DNA from: Chitinophagaceae bacterium UBA1953
Lineage (GTDB): Bacteria > Bacteroidota > Bacteroidia > Chitinophagales > Chitinophagaceae
Reading direction: 5' to 3'
DNA: 64,000 bases
Assembly: GCA_002336115.1 (NCBI GenBank)
Contig: DDEN01000024.1
Location: 1 to 64,000, forward strand
In this document: piece by piece, positions 34,730-44,422 of the stretch
Layout: each line of letters begins with the position of its first letter
Position numbering within the stretch: position 1 is the stretch's first letter
The notes under the pieces: generated by a model
What the model was told of the DNA's origin: nothing
The model's input: the letters and a program-made list of their open reading frames with translations, nothing else
Database searches by the model: none
Position numbers and translations under genes: made by a program

Positions 34730-36700
34730 TTACTTATAACTTCTCTGACTTGGTTTCACCACTTCATAATTCAATTCTTCTTTATGCATTTCCCATTCAT
34801 GCTCGCCCTTCATTTCCCATGCTGAAACATACATAAATTTATCATCATGACGTAATGCTTCACCTTCTTCTGTCTGATGTTCTTCACGGAAGTGTCCGCC
34901 GCAGCTTTCTTCACGATTCAAAGCATCAATACACATCAGCTCGCCCAGTTCAATAAAGTCGGCCACACGGTTTGCCTTATCTAACTCAGGGTTCATTTCG
35001 TTGATTTCGCCTGGGATTTTTACATCGCTCCAGAATTCATTTTTCAACTGCTGAATTTCTTTGATAGCTTGTTTCAAACCTTCCGCATTACGTGCCATAC
35101 CACATTTTTCCCACATAATTTTTCCAAGGCGTTTATGCAGACTTTCAACTGTTTTCGAACCCTTGATATTCATGAGCATGTGAATACGGTCACGAACTTT
35201 GCTTTCAGCTTCAGCAAATGCAGCATGATCAGTCGGGATTGCTTTCGTCCTGATTTCATCAGCCAGGTAATTACCAATTGTATAAGGAATTACAAAGTAA
35301 CCATCAGCCAGACCCTGCATCAAAGCACTTGCACCCAATCGGTTTGCGCCGTGATCGCTGAAGTTTGCTTCACCCAGGCAATATAAACCGGGGATGGTTG
35401 TCATCAGTTCATAATCAACCCACAATCCTCCCATTGTATAGTGAACAGCAGGATAAATACGCATCGGAACTTCGTATGGATTTTCGCCTGTGATTTTTTC
35501 ATACATATCAAACAGGTTACCATATTTTTCTTTCACAACATCCTTACCCATTTGAGTAATGGTTTCAGCATCAGCTTCGATACCACGTTTACCGGCTTCA
35601 ATTTTTCCATAACGCTGAATAGCTGCGGCAAAATCAAGATATACTGCCTGCTTGCTTGTACCTACACCATAACCGGCATCGCAACGTTCTTTGGCTGCAC
35701 GGCTTGCCACGTCACGGGGAACGAGGTTACCAAATGCAGGGTATCTTCTTTCTAAATAATAATCCCGTTCTTCTTCAGGAATGTCAATTGATTTGCGTGT
35801 ATCACCCTGTTGCTTCGGAACCCAGATACGCCCATCGTTACGGAGCGATTCACTCATCAAGGTTAACTTACTCTGATGATCGCCACTTACAGGAATACAG
35901 GTTGGGTGAATTTGTGTGAAACAAGGATTTGCAAACAATGCTCCTTTTTTATGTGCTTTCCATGCAGCAGTAACGTTACTACCCATGGCATTTGTTGACA
36001 GATAAAATACATTACCGTAACCACCTGTGCAAAGCAATACTGCATGACCGAAATGGCGTTCCAGTTCGCCAGTAACAAGATTGCGTGCAATAATACCACG
36101 GGCTTTGCCATCAATCATCACCACATCCAGCATTTCATGACGTGAATACTGAACCACATTTCCCAATGCAATCTGGCGTTCCTGTGCCTGATATGCACCT
36201 ATTAATAACTGCTGACCGGTTTGACCTGCAGCATAGAATGTACGTTGTACCTGTGTACCACCAAATGAACGGTTGCTGAGCAAACCACCATATTCTCTTG
36301 CAAAAGGAACACCTTGAGCCACACACTGGTCAATGATGTTGGCACTTACTTCGGCCAGGCGATGAACATTCCCTTCACGGGCACGGTAATCGCCACCTTT
36401 AATGGTATCGTAAAACAAACGGTATGTGCTGTCACCATCGTTCTGATAGTTCTTTGCAGCATTAATACCTCCCTGTGCAGCAATTGAGTGCGCACGGCGT
36501 GGACTATCCTGGAAACAGAATGTTTTTACTTTATATCCCAGTTCGCCCAATGCAGCAGCGGCTGATGCACCTGCAAGACCTGTACCTACAACAATAATTT
36601 CAAGACTGCGCTTGTTTGCAGGATTAACCAGCTTACAGGTTGACTTATACTTTGTCCATTTGGAATCTAACGAACCAGCAGGGATTTTAGCATCTATCAT
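34730..36700 (-). CDS. sdhA: Succinate dehydrogenase/fumarate reductase flavoprotein subunit
   Basis: 656 residues. The FAD-binding VVGTGLAGASAAAALGELG is near residue 35, and the covalent-FAD region is HSIAAQGGINAAKNYQNDGD. Substrate-binding residues fall in HPTCIPVSGDHQSKL, and the capping domain end GLYCLGEANFSDHGANRLGAS is conserved. It oxidises succinate to fumarate in the citric acid cycle (or the reverse anaerobically). It pairs with sdhB downstream and sdhC upstream. Confidence 0.95.
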   Translation of the reverse strand: MIDAKIPAGSLDSKWTKYKSTCKLVNPANKRSLEIIVVGTGLAGASAAAALGELGYKVKTFCFQDSPRRAHSIAAQGGINAAKNYQNDGDSTYRLFYDTIKGGDYRAREGNVHRLAEVSANIIDQCVAQGVPFAREYGGLLSNRSFGGTQVQRTFYAAGQTGQQLLIGAYQAQERQIALGNVVQYSRHEMLDVVMIDGKARGIIARNLVTGELERHFGHAVLLCTGGYGNVFYLSTNAMGSNVTAAWKAHKKGALFANPCFTQIHPTCIPVSGDHQSKLTLMSESLRNDGRIWVPKQQGDTRKSIDIPEEERDYYLERRYPAFGNLVPRDVASRAAKERCDAGYGVGTSKQAVYLDFAAAIQRYGKIEAGKRGIEADAETITQMGKDVVKEKYGNLFDMYEKITGENPYEVPMRIYPAVHYTMGGLWVDYELMTTIPGLYCLGEANFSDHGANRLGASALMQGLADGYFVIPYTIGNYLADEIRTKAIPTDHAAFAEAESKVRDRIHMLMNIKGSKTVESLHKRLGKIMWEKCGMARNAEGLKQAIKEIQQLKNEFWSDVKIPGEINEMNPELDKANRVADFIELGELMCIDALNREESCGGHFREEHQTEEGEALRHDDKFMYVSAWEMKGEHEWEMHKEELNYEVVKPSQRSYK

Positions 36701-36761
36701 TTTATTCTATTAAGAATTAAAAATTTTTGTAACAGTAATTTCAGTTCAAACAATGAAGGAT

Positions 36762-37451
36762 TTAGTCAATCCAGCCAAAGTGAAAACTTAAAGGCATCAG
36801 TGCAAACATAAGAGGAACAATAATTGCATACGCATAGCCAAGTGCGCTTACAACCGCAATCCATTTCGGATTACTTAAGCCAAATGTTCTGCATGCACTC
36901 TGTACGCCATGAGCAAGGTGAAATCCCAAAGCAATGCAACCAACAACATAAACAAGAATAGTTACCATTACCTGCCAGCTATCGCCGGTAAAGGTATCTT
37001 TCATCTTTGTGTATAAATCAATTTCACCTTCCAGTCCTACAAAGCCCTGTGCCGAACGGTTGGGAATCCAGAAATGAGCAAGATGTGATATTAAAAAAAT
37101 TAAAATCAGAATACCAAGGAGCCCCATGCTGCGGCTGTACCATTTGCTGCCCCTGTTGCCAAAAGCAACATCGTATTTGATAGCACGTTTGCTGCGGTTT
37201 GAAAATTCAACCATAAGTCCCTGGATGATGTGCAGAATTAAACCAGCGAACAATCCAACCTCTAATAAACGGGGAACCCAGTTAGCCCCCATAAAATGGG
37301 CACCTTTGTTAAACATTTCACCGCCATCGTTCGCCCATATACAGGCATTTAAGCCAACATGTACAATTAAAAATAAAACGAGAAATAAACCGGTAAAACC
37401 CATCACCAATTTCTTTCCTACGGAAGATGTAAACATTTGTTTAAACGTCAT
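36762..37451 (-). CDS. sdhC: Succinate dehydrogenase cytochrome b subunit (B-type)
   Basis: 229 residues with five predicted membrane helices and His residues suited to two haems. There is no separate sdhD, as expected for the B-type single-subunit anchor of Bacteroidetes, Bacillus and Wolinella. The N-terminus MTFKQMFTSSVGKKLVMGFTG is typical. It is first gene of the sdhC-A-B operon, with a consensus -7 promoter element about 27 bases upstream. Confidence 0.95.
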   Translation of the reverse strand: MTFKQMFTSSVGKKLVMGFTGLFLVLFLIVHVGLNACIWANDGGEMFNKGAHFMGANWVPRLLEVGLFAGLILHIIQGLMVEFSNRSKRAIKYDVAFGNRGSKWYSRSMGLLGILILIFLISHLAHFWIPNRSAQGFVGLEGEIDLYTKMKDTFTGDSWQVMVTILVYVVGCIALGFHLAHGVQSACRTFGLSNPKWIAVVSALGYAYAIIVPLMFALMPLSFHFGWID

Positions 37452-37477
37452 AACGAATAGTTTTGAGAGAGCCGCTG

Positions 37478-37485
37478 CAAATTTA
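37478..37485 (-). promoter_or_regulatory. -7 promoter element of the sdh operon
   Basis: TAAATTTG on the minus strand is an exact TAnnTTTG match 27 bases before the sdhC start; the upstream half is not clearly conserved. Confidence 0.4.
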
Positions 37486-37598
37486 GGGGATGAACAAACA
37501 AAAACAGTCCACGTTTCAAAAATCTTGAAAAGTCGTTGATTGCTGAAATGCAGGTATCACTGCAATGTTTATACGAACAATGACGAGAATCAGTACTA

Positions 37599-38408
37599 CT
37601 AAAATCTTACACCCAGCGTTAAACCACTTCTTACACCAGCCCATGGCCCATCAATAATTACTTTCACGTTATTAGCTGTAACTTCATTACGGATATTACC
37701 TACAGGCAGGCTTATATCATCAAGTGTTTGTTTAATATCGTTCTGTTCTTCGGTTGTTAAGGGCGATGAAGGGATGCCATTTAAAGTACCCTTTACAGTG
37801 CCATAATGCGCCCCGATAATCCACCAGTCAAGGGTTACATATTTTCCAAGATTCCATTGCGCACCAATCATTAAACCGGCAGCATTAGTTTTTACATCTC
37901 CCACCAGGTTCAGAGTTTTTGAGCCTCCTGTACCTGAAGAGTATTCTACCGGTACATTATCTGCATGAAACGATGCGTAACGGTAATAAGGAGCAAAATA
38001 AAATCCTTTCCCATATCCCTTCCTACCAACATAAAAACGTATTTCAGGTGTGATGGCTGTATTTTTTAAACGCAGTTTATCAATCATACTGATCGTATTA
38101 GCATCGGTTGCATCAACAGCATTCTTAAATGCAGAACTGTAAGGTATCCCCGTTGAAGGCATAGTACGGAAACCAAGTGCTAAAGAAATATGTTTTGTAA
38201 TTACTCGTTCGTATTGGAAAGAATAATTCTTAAGACCTGCACCCATGAGGTTGAATTTTACAATATTCATTCCGGGGTTACTGCTATTTTTTGCCGAAGT
38301 GTTTCTTACTGTTGAATTTTCTGTTGCAGCATCAAGGTTACTTTGAGCAAACAATGCAGATGTACAAAAAGTAATAAGCAGAAAAAACACTGATTTTTTG
38401 TATGGCAT
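37599..38408 (-). CDS. Hypothetical outer-membrane protein
   Basis: 269 residues from the ATG at 38408, with a signal peptide (MPYKKSVFFLLITFCTSALFAQ). The rest alternates short hydrophobic strands and glycine- or aromatic-rich turns (PGMNIVKFNLMGAGLKNYSFQYERV, seen as NLMGAGLKNYSFQYER) and ends GVRSGLTLGVRF, a beta-barrel-like C-terminus with terminal Phe. It resembles small Bacteroidetes outer-membrane proteins of the DUF3575 type. Ligand and function unknown. Confidence 0.6.
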   Translation of the reverse strand: MPYKKSVFFLLITFCTSALFAQSNLDAATENSTVRNTSAKNSSNPGMNIVKFNLMGAGLKNYSFQYERVITKHISLALGFRTMPSTGIPYSSAFKNAVDATDANTISMIDKLRLKNTAITPEIRFYVGRKGYGKGFYFAPYYRYASFHADNVPVEYSSGTGGSKTLNLVGDVKTNAAGLMIGAQWNLGKYVTLDWWIIGAHYGTVKGTLNGIPSSPLTTEEQNDIKQTLDDISLPVGNIRNEVTANNVKVIIDGPWAGVRSGLTLGVRF

Positions 38409-38508
38409 ATTCAAAAGTTTAGAGGGTTAATACAATAGCACAAAGCTCGTTTTTAAAAAACAGAAAGTGTTATTTACGTCAAACTAATTTTTCCCGCAGA
38501 ACCGGGAA

Positions 38509-39075
38509 TCATACATCAAGCCGCTTACTTAATTCTGCATCAATTTTTTTAAACAGGTGATAGGGCTTGTATATTCTCCAGTTTTCTATTTCCATCAGCT
38601 CCAGATAACGGTTCAGTTTCAGTTTTTTGAAATCGTATTGTGTCTGTTCGGGCATATTAAGAACCACCACCCAGCCATTTTCATCGGCACAGTTTTCATA
38701 CCACTCTTCATAATAATCCCTTGTGCTGCCATGAAAGTTGAGCACATTCTCTGCAATAAAAATGAATTTATAAATTCCTTCTGCCATCAGTTTTTCCACC
38801 ACTTCTCTTTTCAGCTCCATAACATCGTTTTCAATAGCATCGTTCCACTCTCCTATCAGTTCAATAATGGCATATTTTTCAATATAATCAGCCACAAGTA
38901 TTTTCAGGTAAAGTGTACGGCTGCCGAATTCATCCCACTGTGGATGGATGTAGTAATTATAAACAGTTTGCGAAAATTCAAATTCAGAATACTGCCGGCC
39001 AAAGAAAGGCGAACGTTCATCTTCATCACTTATATAAATATGGCGCCAGTTATAAAAAGGTTCAATATCATGCAT
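38509..39075 (-). CDS. Conserved hypothetical protein
   Basis: 188 residues, acidic and aromatic-rich (NWRHIYISDEDERSPFFGRQ, WYENCADENGWVVVLN). No signal peptide or membrane segment and no motif I can assign. The sequence suggests a compact cytoplasmic alpha/beta protein. It lies 68 bases beyond the next upstream small gene on the same strand, perhaps as the last member of the transglutaminase operon. I do not recognise the family. Confidence 0.55.
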   Translation of the reverse strand: MHDIEPFYNWRHIYISDEDERSPFFGRQYSEFEFSQTVYNYYIHPQWDEFGSRTLYLKILVADYIEKYAIIELIGEWNDAIENDVMELKREVVEKLMAEGIYKFIFIAENVLNFHGSTRDYYEEWYENCADENGWVVVLNMPEQTQYDFKKLKLNRYLELMEIENWRIYKPYHLFKKIDAELSKRLDV

Positions 39076-39143
39076 AACAACAAATCTCTGCTTTGAAGAA
39101 TTGCAAAGTTGAAATCATAAACAATGAAAAAGAAATTTTTTTT

Positions 39144-39395
39144 CTAATTACTTACTTCTTCTTCAAAAAATCCAATGTGCGAAAGTACCAGTTCGGGGCT
39201 CATATAATTGAACAACGTTGACCTGATAAGGTTCAGCAGGTCGCTGCTTTTCATGCAATAAGCCTGGTTGTTTAAAGAAAGCTTGAATGAGTTGATTTTG
39301 TGATGAGTGAGTTTCGCCATCTGAACAATATGTTCTTCTCCAATTCTGAACTCCTCAGCAATATGCGAGTGATCATCGAAGTAAAATTGTTTCAT
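39144..39395 (-). CDS. Small conserved hypothetical protein
   Basis: 83 residues (MKQFYFDDHSHIAEEFRIGE at the start), soluble and mostly helical. Distances of 63 bases from the transglutaminase gene upstream and 68 bases to the next gene suggest shared transcription. No motif identified. Confidence 0.5.
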   Translation of the reverse strand: MKQFYFDDHSHIAEEFRIGEEHIVQMAKLTHHKINSFKLSLNNQAYCMKSSDLLNLIRSTLFNYMSPELVLSHIGFFEEEVSN

Positions 39396-39458
39396 AGCAA
39401 TGGTTTTTACAGATGCTGGATGAATAAATAACGTAAATCTTTTTATAAAATTGCCATT

Positions 39459-40406
39459 TTATTGCTGCTGTTGCTGCTGGGCTGCTTCCTCCGCCAGCCG
39501 AACGGCTTCTTTTTCCGATTCAGACACAAACATCTGCACATCATGAAGCTCTTCAAACACATGCCCGTCTTCATATCCTACCGATACATAAACTGACAGT
39601 GTTTGTTTTGCAACCCCTTTAAAAGTTCCTTTCAATGGGGTGCAGTCATCAAAATTTCTGCCAACAGCCAGTTTCACATGGTCAATAGTAACCCAAACAT
39701 TATTTGTAGGATCAATACCAGTCCACCCCGGACCGGGAATCCATACCTCCACCCATGCGTGGGTTGCCCCTTCACCACGCATGCCATTCTTATTAGGGCA
39801 GATATATCCACTTACATACCTGCTTGGAATACCTATTGTTCTTAATAACTGTAAATACACATGGGCAAAATCCTGGCACACACCGCTTCGGTGATCAAGA
39901 ATTTCATCAACAGTTGTTTCAATTGTAGTAATTCCCTTAATGTATTTAAACTCCTTGAAAATATAATTACAACAGGCCTCGGCAATTTGCATTACAGTTT
40001 TGCTTTTATAATCAAGCGATGCAATGATGGAATTGATTGCTTTTACCGATTTAATTTCCTCCGGACGTGTAAGTTCATACAACTGAAAATCAGATTCAAC
40101 TGCTTTTTTTACATCGGCAAGATAGCTAACAGTCTGCTCAACTTTTTCCTTCCCTATTGTGCGTACCACTACCCTGCTGTCAATAATTAATGAAGTGTGT
40201 GCATCAATAAGGCTGAAATCGGCACAACGGTTTCCCCAGTAATCAATAAAGAAAAACAGATCGGGATCGGAACTGATCTTTACTTCATGCTGTAATATTT
40301 CCTGCTGGGCTGAAGCTACCGGGTAAATGCGCACCTGATTTACACTTTCCTTTACCGGGCGGTTGTATATGTATTTTGTAACGTGATGTATCTGAAAAAC
40401 AGGCAT
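39459..40406 (-). CDS. Transglutaminase-like cysteine protease family protein
   Basis: 315 residues. The N-terminal beta domain (about 1-85, the Bact_transglu_N type, with HHVTKYIYNRPVKESVNQVR) precedes a transglutaminase core. That core has the triad visible as SGVCQDFAHVYLQLLR (Cys), GATHAWVEVWIPG (His) and GIDPTNNVWV (Asp). The C-terminus ends in a Q-rich tail. In many bacteria this protein is encoded with an alpha-E protein and a circularly permuted ATP-grasp, exactly as here. The cluster is predicted to build and process a peptide, but no product has been established to my knowledge. Confidence 0.9.
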   Translation of the reverse strand: MPVFQIHHVTKYIYNRPVKESVNQVRIYPVASAQQEILQHEVKISSDPDLFFFIDYWGNRCADFSLIDAHTSLIIDSRVVVRTIGKEKVEQTVSYLADVKKAVESDFQLYELTRPEEIKSVKAINSIIASLDYKSKTVMQIAEACCNYIFKEFKYIKGITTIETTVDEILDHRSGVCQDFAHVYLQLLRTIGIPSRYVSGYICPNKNGMRGEGATHAWVEVWIPGPGWTGIDPTNNVWVTIDHVKLAVGRNFDDCTPLKGTFKGVAKQTLSVYVSVGYEDGHVFEELHDVQMFVSESEKEAVRLAEEAAQQQQQQ

Positions 40407-40418
40407 GATTGGTTTAGA

Positions 40419-41360
40419 CTAAGCGTACGAAAAAAATTGTTGACCTAAAACAGTTGAAAATTTCAGCATATCAAGTTTCGTTTCATGCAAAAAGTTCTGC
40501 AATGTAACTTGTTTAACGTAGTTTTCATCAGCATACTTCACACGGCTGTAAATACGCCCAAATTCCCTGTATAACATCTGCTTCTGAGGCGGATCATTTT
40601 CTTCAAGAATATCATTGAGGTATCTTTCCATCCATCCTAATGAATAAACAACTGACCTCGGAAAGTACCGGTTAAATATTGTTTGATGGAGTACGTTACT
40701 GTTATTGGCAGTGGTTAAATAATATTTCATGTGCAGTTCGTAACCCGATAAGGATAATAACAGGTTTCGCCAGAATAAAATATCTTTCTCATTATCAAGA
40801 TCAAAACCGATCTGCTCAAAATGCTTGTAAGTAACATCTGTTGTCAGCACACCTCGTTCAATAAACCTTCCTATATTCATAAAACACCAGCCCATCCCTC
40901 TCGGCATAGTTGTATCAGTAACGCCAACATAGGTTAAGCACATCCTTAACAAACGGTCAATAGTTGGTAACGCATCAGCGCCAACAAGCTTCTTTTCTAT
41001 GCTTAACTGATTAACTGAATGATAAATATAATTCACTTCTTCCCACACTTCTTTGGTAATATGATCCTGCATTCCTCTTGCATTTTCCCGTGCCTTATTA
41101 ATAACGTTGCGAAGTGAATTAGGATTTGTCCGGCTGGTAATAAGATGCTGAAGTGCATCAACACCTGAATGCTCGATTGCACTTATTTCAGTTTCCTGAA
41201 GATTACCAAATAATTCAAGAACAGGTTTCCATGAATGTACACCATACGGCCCTTTTTCAAGCGATAGTGCATAGTTGGTTAACAAAACCCGCAAAAGCCC
41301 TTCAGCCCGCTCCATGTAACGGTTCATCCAGAACATTGAATCTGCTACTCTGCTCAGCAT
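40419..41360 (-). CDS. Alpha-E domain protein (DUF403)
   Basis: 313 residues, all-helical. The opening MLSRVADSMFWMNRYMERAE is the family signature. It sits between the ATP-grasp and transglutaminase genes (gap of 12 bases to the latter), consistent with one transcript and a common complex. The biochemical role is unknown; comparative studies proposed it as a partner in peptide-ligase systems. Confidence 0.9.
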   Translation of the reverse strand: MLSRVADSMFWMNRYMERAEGLLRVLLTNYALSLEKGPYGVHSWKPVLELFGNLQETEISAIEHSGVDALQHLITSRTNPNSLRNVINKARENARGMQDHITKEVWEEVNYIYHSVNQLSIEKKLVGADALPTIDRLLRMCLTYVGVTDTTMPRGMGWCFMNIGRFIERGVLTTDVTYKHFEQIGFDLDNEKDILFWRNLLLSLSGYELHMKYYLTTANNSNVLHQTIFNRYFPRSVVYSLGWMERYLNDILEENDPPQKQMLYREFGRIYSRVKYADENYVKQVTLQNFLHETKLDMLKFSTVLGQQFFSYA

Positions 41361-41430
41361 TTGCTATAATTTTTTTTGAATGATCGAATTTGATTTACAT
41401 CTTACTTCGTACCCCTTACATCGTACTTCA

Positions 41431-42876
41431 CTAATCCAGCACCCAGGTATCTTTACTTCCTCCTCCCTGCGAAGAGTTTACAACAAGTGACCCTTCTTTG
41501 AGAGCCACCCTTGTTAAACCACCGGGTACAATTTTTACACCATCCGGCCCGCAAAGAGCATAAGGACGCAGATCAACATGGCGTGGTTTTAATTCTCCGT
41601 CGATAAAACAGGGAACCGTAGAAAGTTTAATAATCGGCTGGGCAATGAATTCTCTCGGATTTTTTTCAATCTCTCTTTTAAACTTATTAATTTCTTCATC
41701 GCTGGCTTTATTGCCCATGAGCATACCATAACCACCACTCTGGTTTGTACGTTTCACCACCATTTTGTGCATGTTTTCAAACACATGCTTCCGTTCATCA
41801 TCAATACTCATCTGGTATGTGGGTACGTTAGGCAAAATAGGATCTTCGTTCAGATAATACTTAATCATTGCGGGCACATAAGCATACACCGCCTTATCAT
41901 CTGCAACACCATTTCCAACAGCATTTGCAAGTGCTACAGTTCCCTTGCGGTAAGCGCCCATGATACCTGAAACACCAAGAATACTATCGGGCCTGAACAG
42001 TAAGGGATCCATAAATTCATCATCAATTCTACGGTAAATTACATCCACCTGCTGTAACCCTGCGGTGGTTTTCATATAAACCTTGTGATTATCAATTACC
42101 AGATCACGCCCTTCCACTAACTGAATACCCATTTGCCTTGCAAGGAAAGTATGTTCATAATAAGCCGAGTTAAAAACACCTGGTGTTAGTAATACAACTG
42201 TTGGATTAGAAACGGGACGTGGCGATAAAGCCATGAGGTTGTTATGCAGCATTAGCGGATAATTCTGCACCATCCGCACATTGGCCTGAGATAAAAGATC
42301 GGGGAACAGGCGCTTGGTTACTTCCCTGTTTTCCAACATGTATGACACACCTGATGGAGTACGCAGGTTATCTTCCAGAATATAAAATGTTCCATCTTCT
42401 CCCCTGATTAAATCAATTCCTGAAATGTGAACATAAATATCATGCGGTACATCAATGCCGGAAACTTCACGCAGGTAATGCGGACAGGATGCAATCAATT
42501 CAGCAGGGATAATTTTGTCTTTGAGAATCTGCTGTTCATGATAAATGTCTTTAAGAAATAAATTCAGTGCTTTTAATCGCTGCTGAATTCCTTTTTCTAT
42601 ATGATCCCATTCTGCCGCAGTAATAATTCTTGGCAAAATGTCGAATGGGAAAATCCGTTCAATACCTGCATCATCGCTGTACACAGTAAAGGTAATTCCC
42701 TGGTTCATGAATAACTCACTCGCCAGCTTATGTTTGAGCTGAAGCTCATCAATACTGTGATTACGGATTGTTTCAACCAGCTTTTGATAGGGCAGCCTTA
42801 CCTGCCCGTCGAACTGCATTTCGTCAAATAATGCAGTGCCGGTCTGATAATTTTGTATCAGATGTTCGCTGTCCAT
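41431..42876 (-). CDS. Circularly permuted type 2 ATP-grasp protein
   Basis: 481 residues, full length. Typical blocks include GIERIFPFDILPRIITAAEW near residue 62, DLIRGEDGTFYILEDNLRTPSG near residue 152, and SGGYGMLMG with ELKPRHVDLRPYAL toward the C-terminus. These are the ATP- and Mg-binding parts of DUF404/407 proteins. Members are thought to form peptide bonds using ATP. First gene of the ATP-grasp, alpha-E, transglutaminase operon. Confidence 0.9.
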   Translation of the reverse strand: MDSEHLIQNYQTGTALFDEMQFDGQVRLPYQKLVETIRNHSIDELQLKHKLASELFMNQGITFTVYSDDAGIERIFPFDILPRIITAAEWDHIEKGIQQRLKALNLFLKDIYHEQQILKDKIIPAELIASCPHYLREVSGIDVPHDIYVHISGIDLIRGEDGTFYILEDNLRTPSGVSYMLENREVTKRLFPDLLSQANVRMVQNYPLMLHNNLMALSPRPVSNPTVVLLTPGVFNSAYYEHTFLARQMGIQLVEGRDLVIDNHKVYMKTTAGLQQVDVIYRRIDDEFMDPLLFRPDSILGVSGIMGAYRKGTVALANAVGNGVADDKAVYAYVPAMIKYYLNEDPILPNVPTYQMSIDDERKHVFENMHKMVVKRTNQSGGYGMLMGNKASDEEINKFKREIEKNPREFIAQPIIKLSTVPCFIDGELKPRHVDLRPYALCGPDGVKIVPGGLTRVALKEGSLVVNSSQGGGSKDTWVLD

Positions 42877-42896
42877 AGTTGATTTTGAGTGTTAAT

Positions 42897-42939
42897 AAAA
42901 AAGAGTTGATGGCGTACTTTTTGTACAGCAAACAACTCT
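42897..42939 (-). terminator. Terminator of the thr operon
   Basis: agagttg pairs with caactct, with an inner gtac/gtac stem. On the minus strand the outer stem ends in CAACTCTTTTTTATT. It lies about 40 bases after the thrC stop. Confidence 0.8.
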
Positions 42940-42979
42940 CTGCTCAATTTAGCGAAAAAGAACATGCTGATGAAAAAAA

Positions 42980-44317
42980 TCACCTGTTCATTTTCAAAAA
43001 ATCTTTTAATTGCTGGTAAGATGCGTCAATAAAAGAAGATTTCTTTGGCAGATCAATAATTTCCTTCACAGCTTCAGGAAGTGGAACAGTTTGATTTATC
43101 ACCGGCTCCACCACATCATAGAATTTAACAGGATGCGCCGTTTCAAGAATAATTCCTTTTGCTGAAGGATGACCATTTAAATATCGTTCAAGAGCAAGAA
43201 AGCCAACTGCACCATGCGGATCAAGGGTGTATCCATATTCATCAAATACACGTTTCATGGTTGCTTTTGTTTCTCCATCAGTAATACTTACACTGCTGAA
43301 TTTTTCTTTCAGCTGCGGAAACTGGTTGTGAAACAATTCAAGAATACGGATGAAGTTGCTGGGGTTACCCACATCCATTGCGTTGGATATTGTTGCCACA
43401 GCTTTCTTAGGTGCATAGTTTTGCGACTGCATAAACTGTGGCACCACATCGTTTGCATTGCAGGCTGCAATAAAATGTTCAACAGGCAAACCACTTGTAT
43501 GTGCCAGCACACCTGCACAGATATTTCCAAAGTTGCCACTGGGCACACAAATAACTGGTGGCTGGCCCCCATCCCCTGAAGGGGTGTTTAACCATTGTTT
43601 ATACGCAAAGAAATAATAAAACTGCTGCGGTAACCATCTTGCAACGTTGATAGAGTTTGCTGAGGTAAGAAATAACTGTTTGTTGAGTTCTTCATCAGCA
43701 AAAGCCTGTTTCACCATTTGCTGACAATCATCAAATGTTCCGTTTACTTCTAAAGCATGAATGTTTTTTCCAAGCGTTGTTAACTGCTTTTCCTGTACAC
43801 TGCTTACTTTACCGCTAGGATAGAGAATTACCACCTCCACTCCATCCACATCATAAAAACCATTAGCAACAGCACCACCGGTATCTCCACTTGTAGCAAC
43901 AAGTACAATGATTTTTCCAGTCGGGCCACTTAAAGCGGCCTGACCGTTATTTACAAAGTATCCTAAACAACGGCTCATAAATCTTGCTCCAACATCTTTA
44001 AACGCAAGTGTGGGACCATGAAATAATTCAAGTGAAGAAATCGTATCAGTTACTTTCTCCAGCGGAATGGGAAAGTTTACCGTTTCTGAAACAATGCGAA
44101 ACAATTCATCATCAGCAATTTCATTTCCGATATACGGCTTGATGACACGAAAAGCTATTTCTTCGTTGCTGATGTTTTCAATATTGCTGATAATATCTTT
44201 ATCAACCAGTGGTATTGTTTCAGGAAAATACAATCCCTTATCAGGAGCCTGGCCAAGAATTGTTGCTTCTTTAAATGAAACATCAGATGATTGCTTATTT
44301 AAACTATAATAATTCAT
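42980..44317 (-). CDS. thrC: Threonine synthase
   Basis: 445 residues. The PLP lysine lies in GPTLAFKDVGARFM (about 100), phosphate-binding residues in ATSGDTGGAVANGF, and VICVPSGNFGNICAG follows. It converts O-phosphohomoserine to threonine. Directly before ICVPSGNFG the protein has the peptide NTPSGDGGQPP, encoded by a 22-bp palindromic repeat (43565-43586) that looks like an in-frame insertion. The gene is last in the thrA-thrB-thrC operon and is followed by a clear terminator. Confidence 0.95.
   Translation of the reverse strand: MNYYSLNKQSSDVSFKEATILGQAPDKGLYFPETIPLVDKDIISNIENISNEEIAFRVIKPYIGNEIADDELFRIVSETVNFPIPLEKVTDTISSLELFHGPTLAFKDVGARFMSRCLGYFVNNGQAALSGPTGKIIVLVATSGDTGGAVANGFYDVDGVEVVILYPSGKVSSVQEKQLTTLGKNIHALEVNGTFDDCQQMVKQAFADEELNKQLFLTSANSINVARWLPQQFYYFFAYKQWLNTPSGDGGQPPVICVPSGNFGNICAGVLAHTSGLPVEHFIAACNANDVVPQFMQSQNYAPKKAVATISNAMDVGNPSNFIRILELFHNQFPQLKEKFSSVSITDGETKATMKRVFDEYGYTLDPHGAVGFLALERYLNGHPSAKGIILETAHPVKFYDVVEPVINQTVPLPEAVKEIIDLPKKSSFIDASYQQLKDFLKMNR
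43565..43586 (-). repeat. GGGG palindromic element inside thrC (in frame)
   Basis: On the sense strand CACCCCTTCAGGGGATGGGG plus GC, encoding T-P-S-G-D-G-G. Same orientation and same reading frame as the copies in thrA and thrB. Confidence 0.9.
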
Positions 44318-44333
44318 TTACAATTTGTTTTTC

Positions 44334-44418
44334 GGGCTAAAGCCCAATACTGTTTTATGATTTGCTCCGGCCTTAAGGCTGGAGCAAACGATCCAAAATA
44401 CAAATGGGCTTTAGCCCA
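44334..44418. repeat. Triple palindrome in the thrB-thrC gap
   Basis: Three consecutive hairpins: gggctaaagccc (44334-44345), a 14-bp stem tttgctccggcctt with aaggctggagcaaa (44361-44388), and tgggctttagccca (44405-44418). The first and third are inverted copies of each other, so the whole unit is itself a large inverted repeat. The type is known from other Bacteroidetes intergenic regions; any role (mRNA stability, partial termination) is inference. Confidence 0.75.
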
Positions 44419-44422
44419 AAAC

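Noticed and set aside
38486..38503. Terminator after the gene at 38509
   Set aside because: ttcccg/cgggaa forms only a six-bp stem and no T-run follows on the minus strand.
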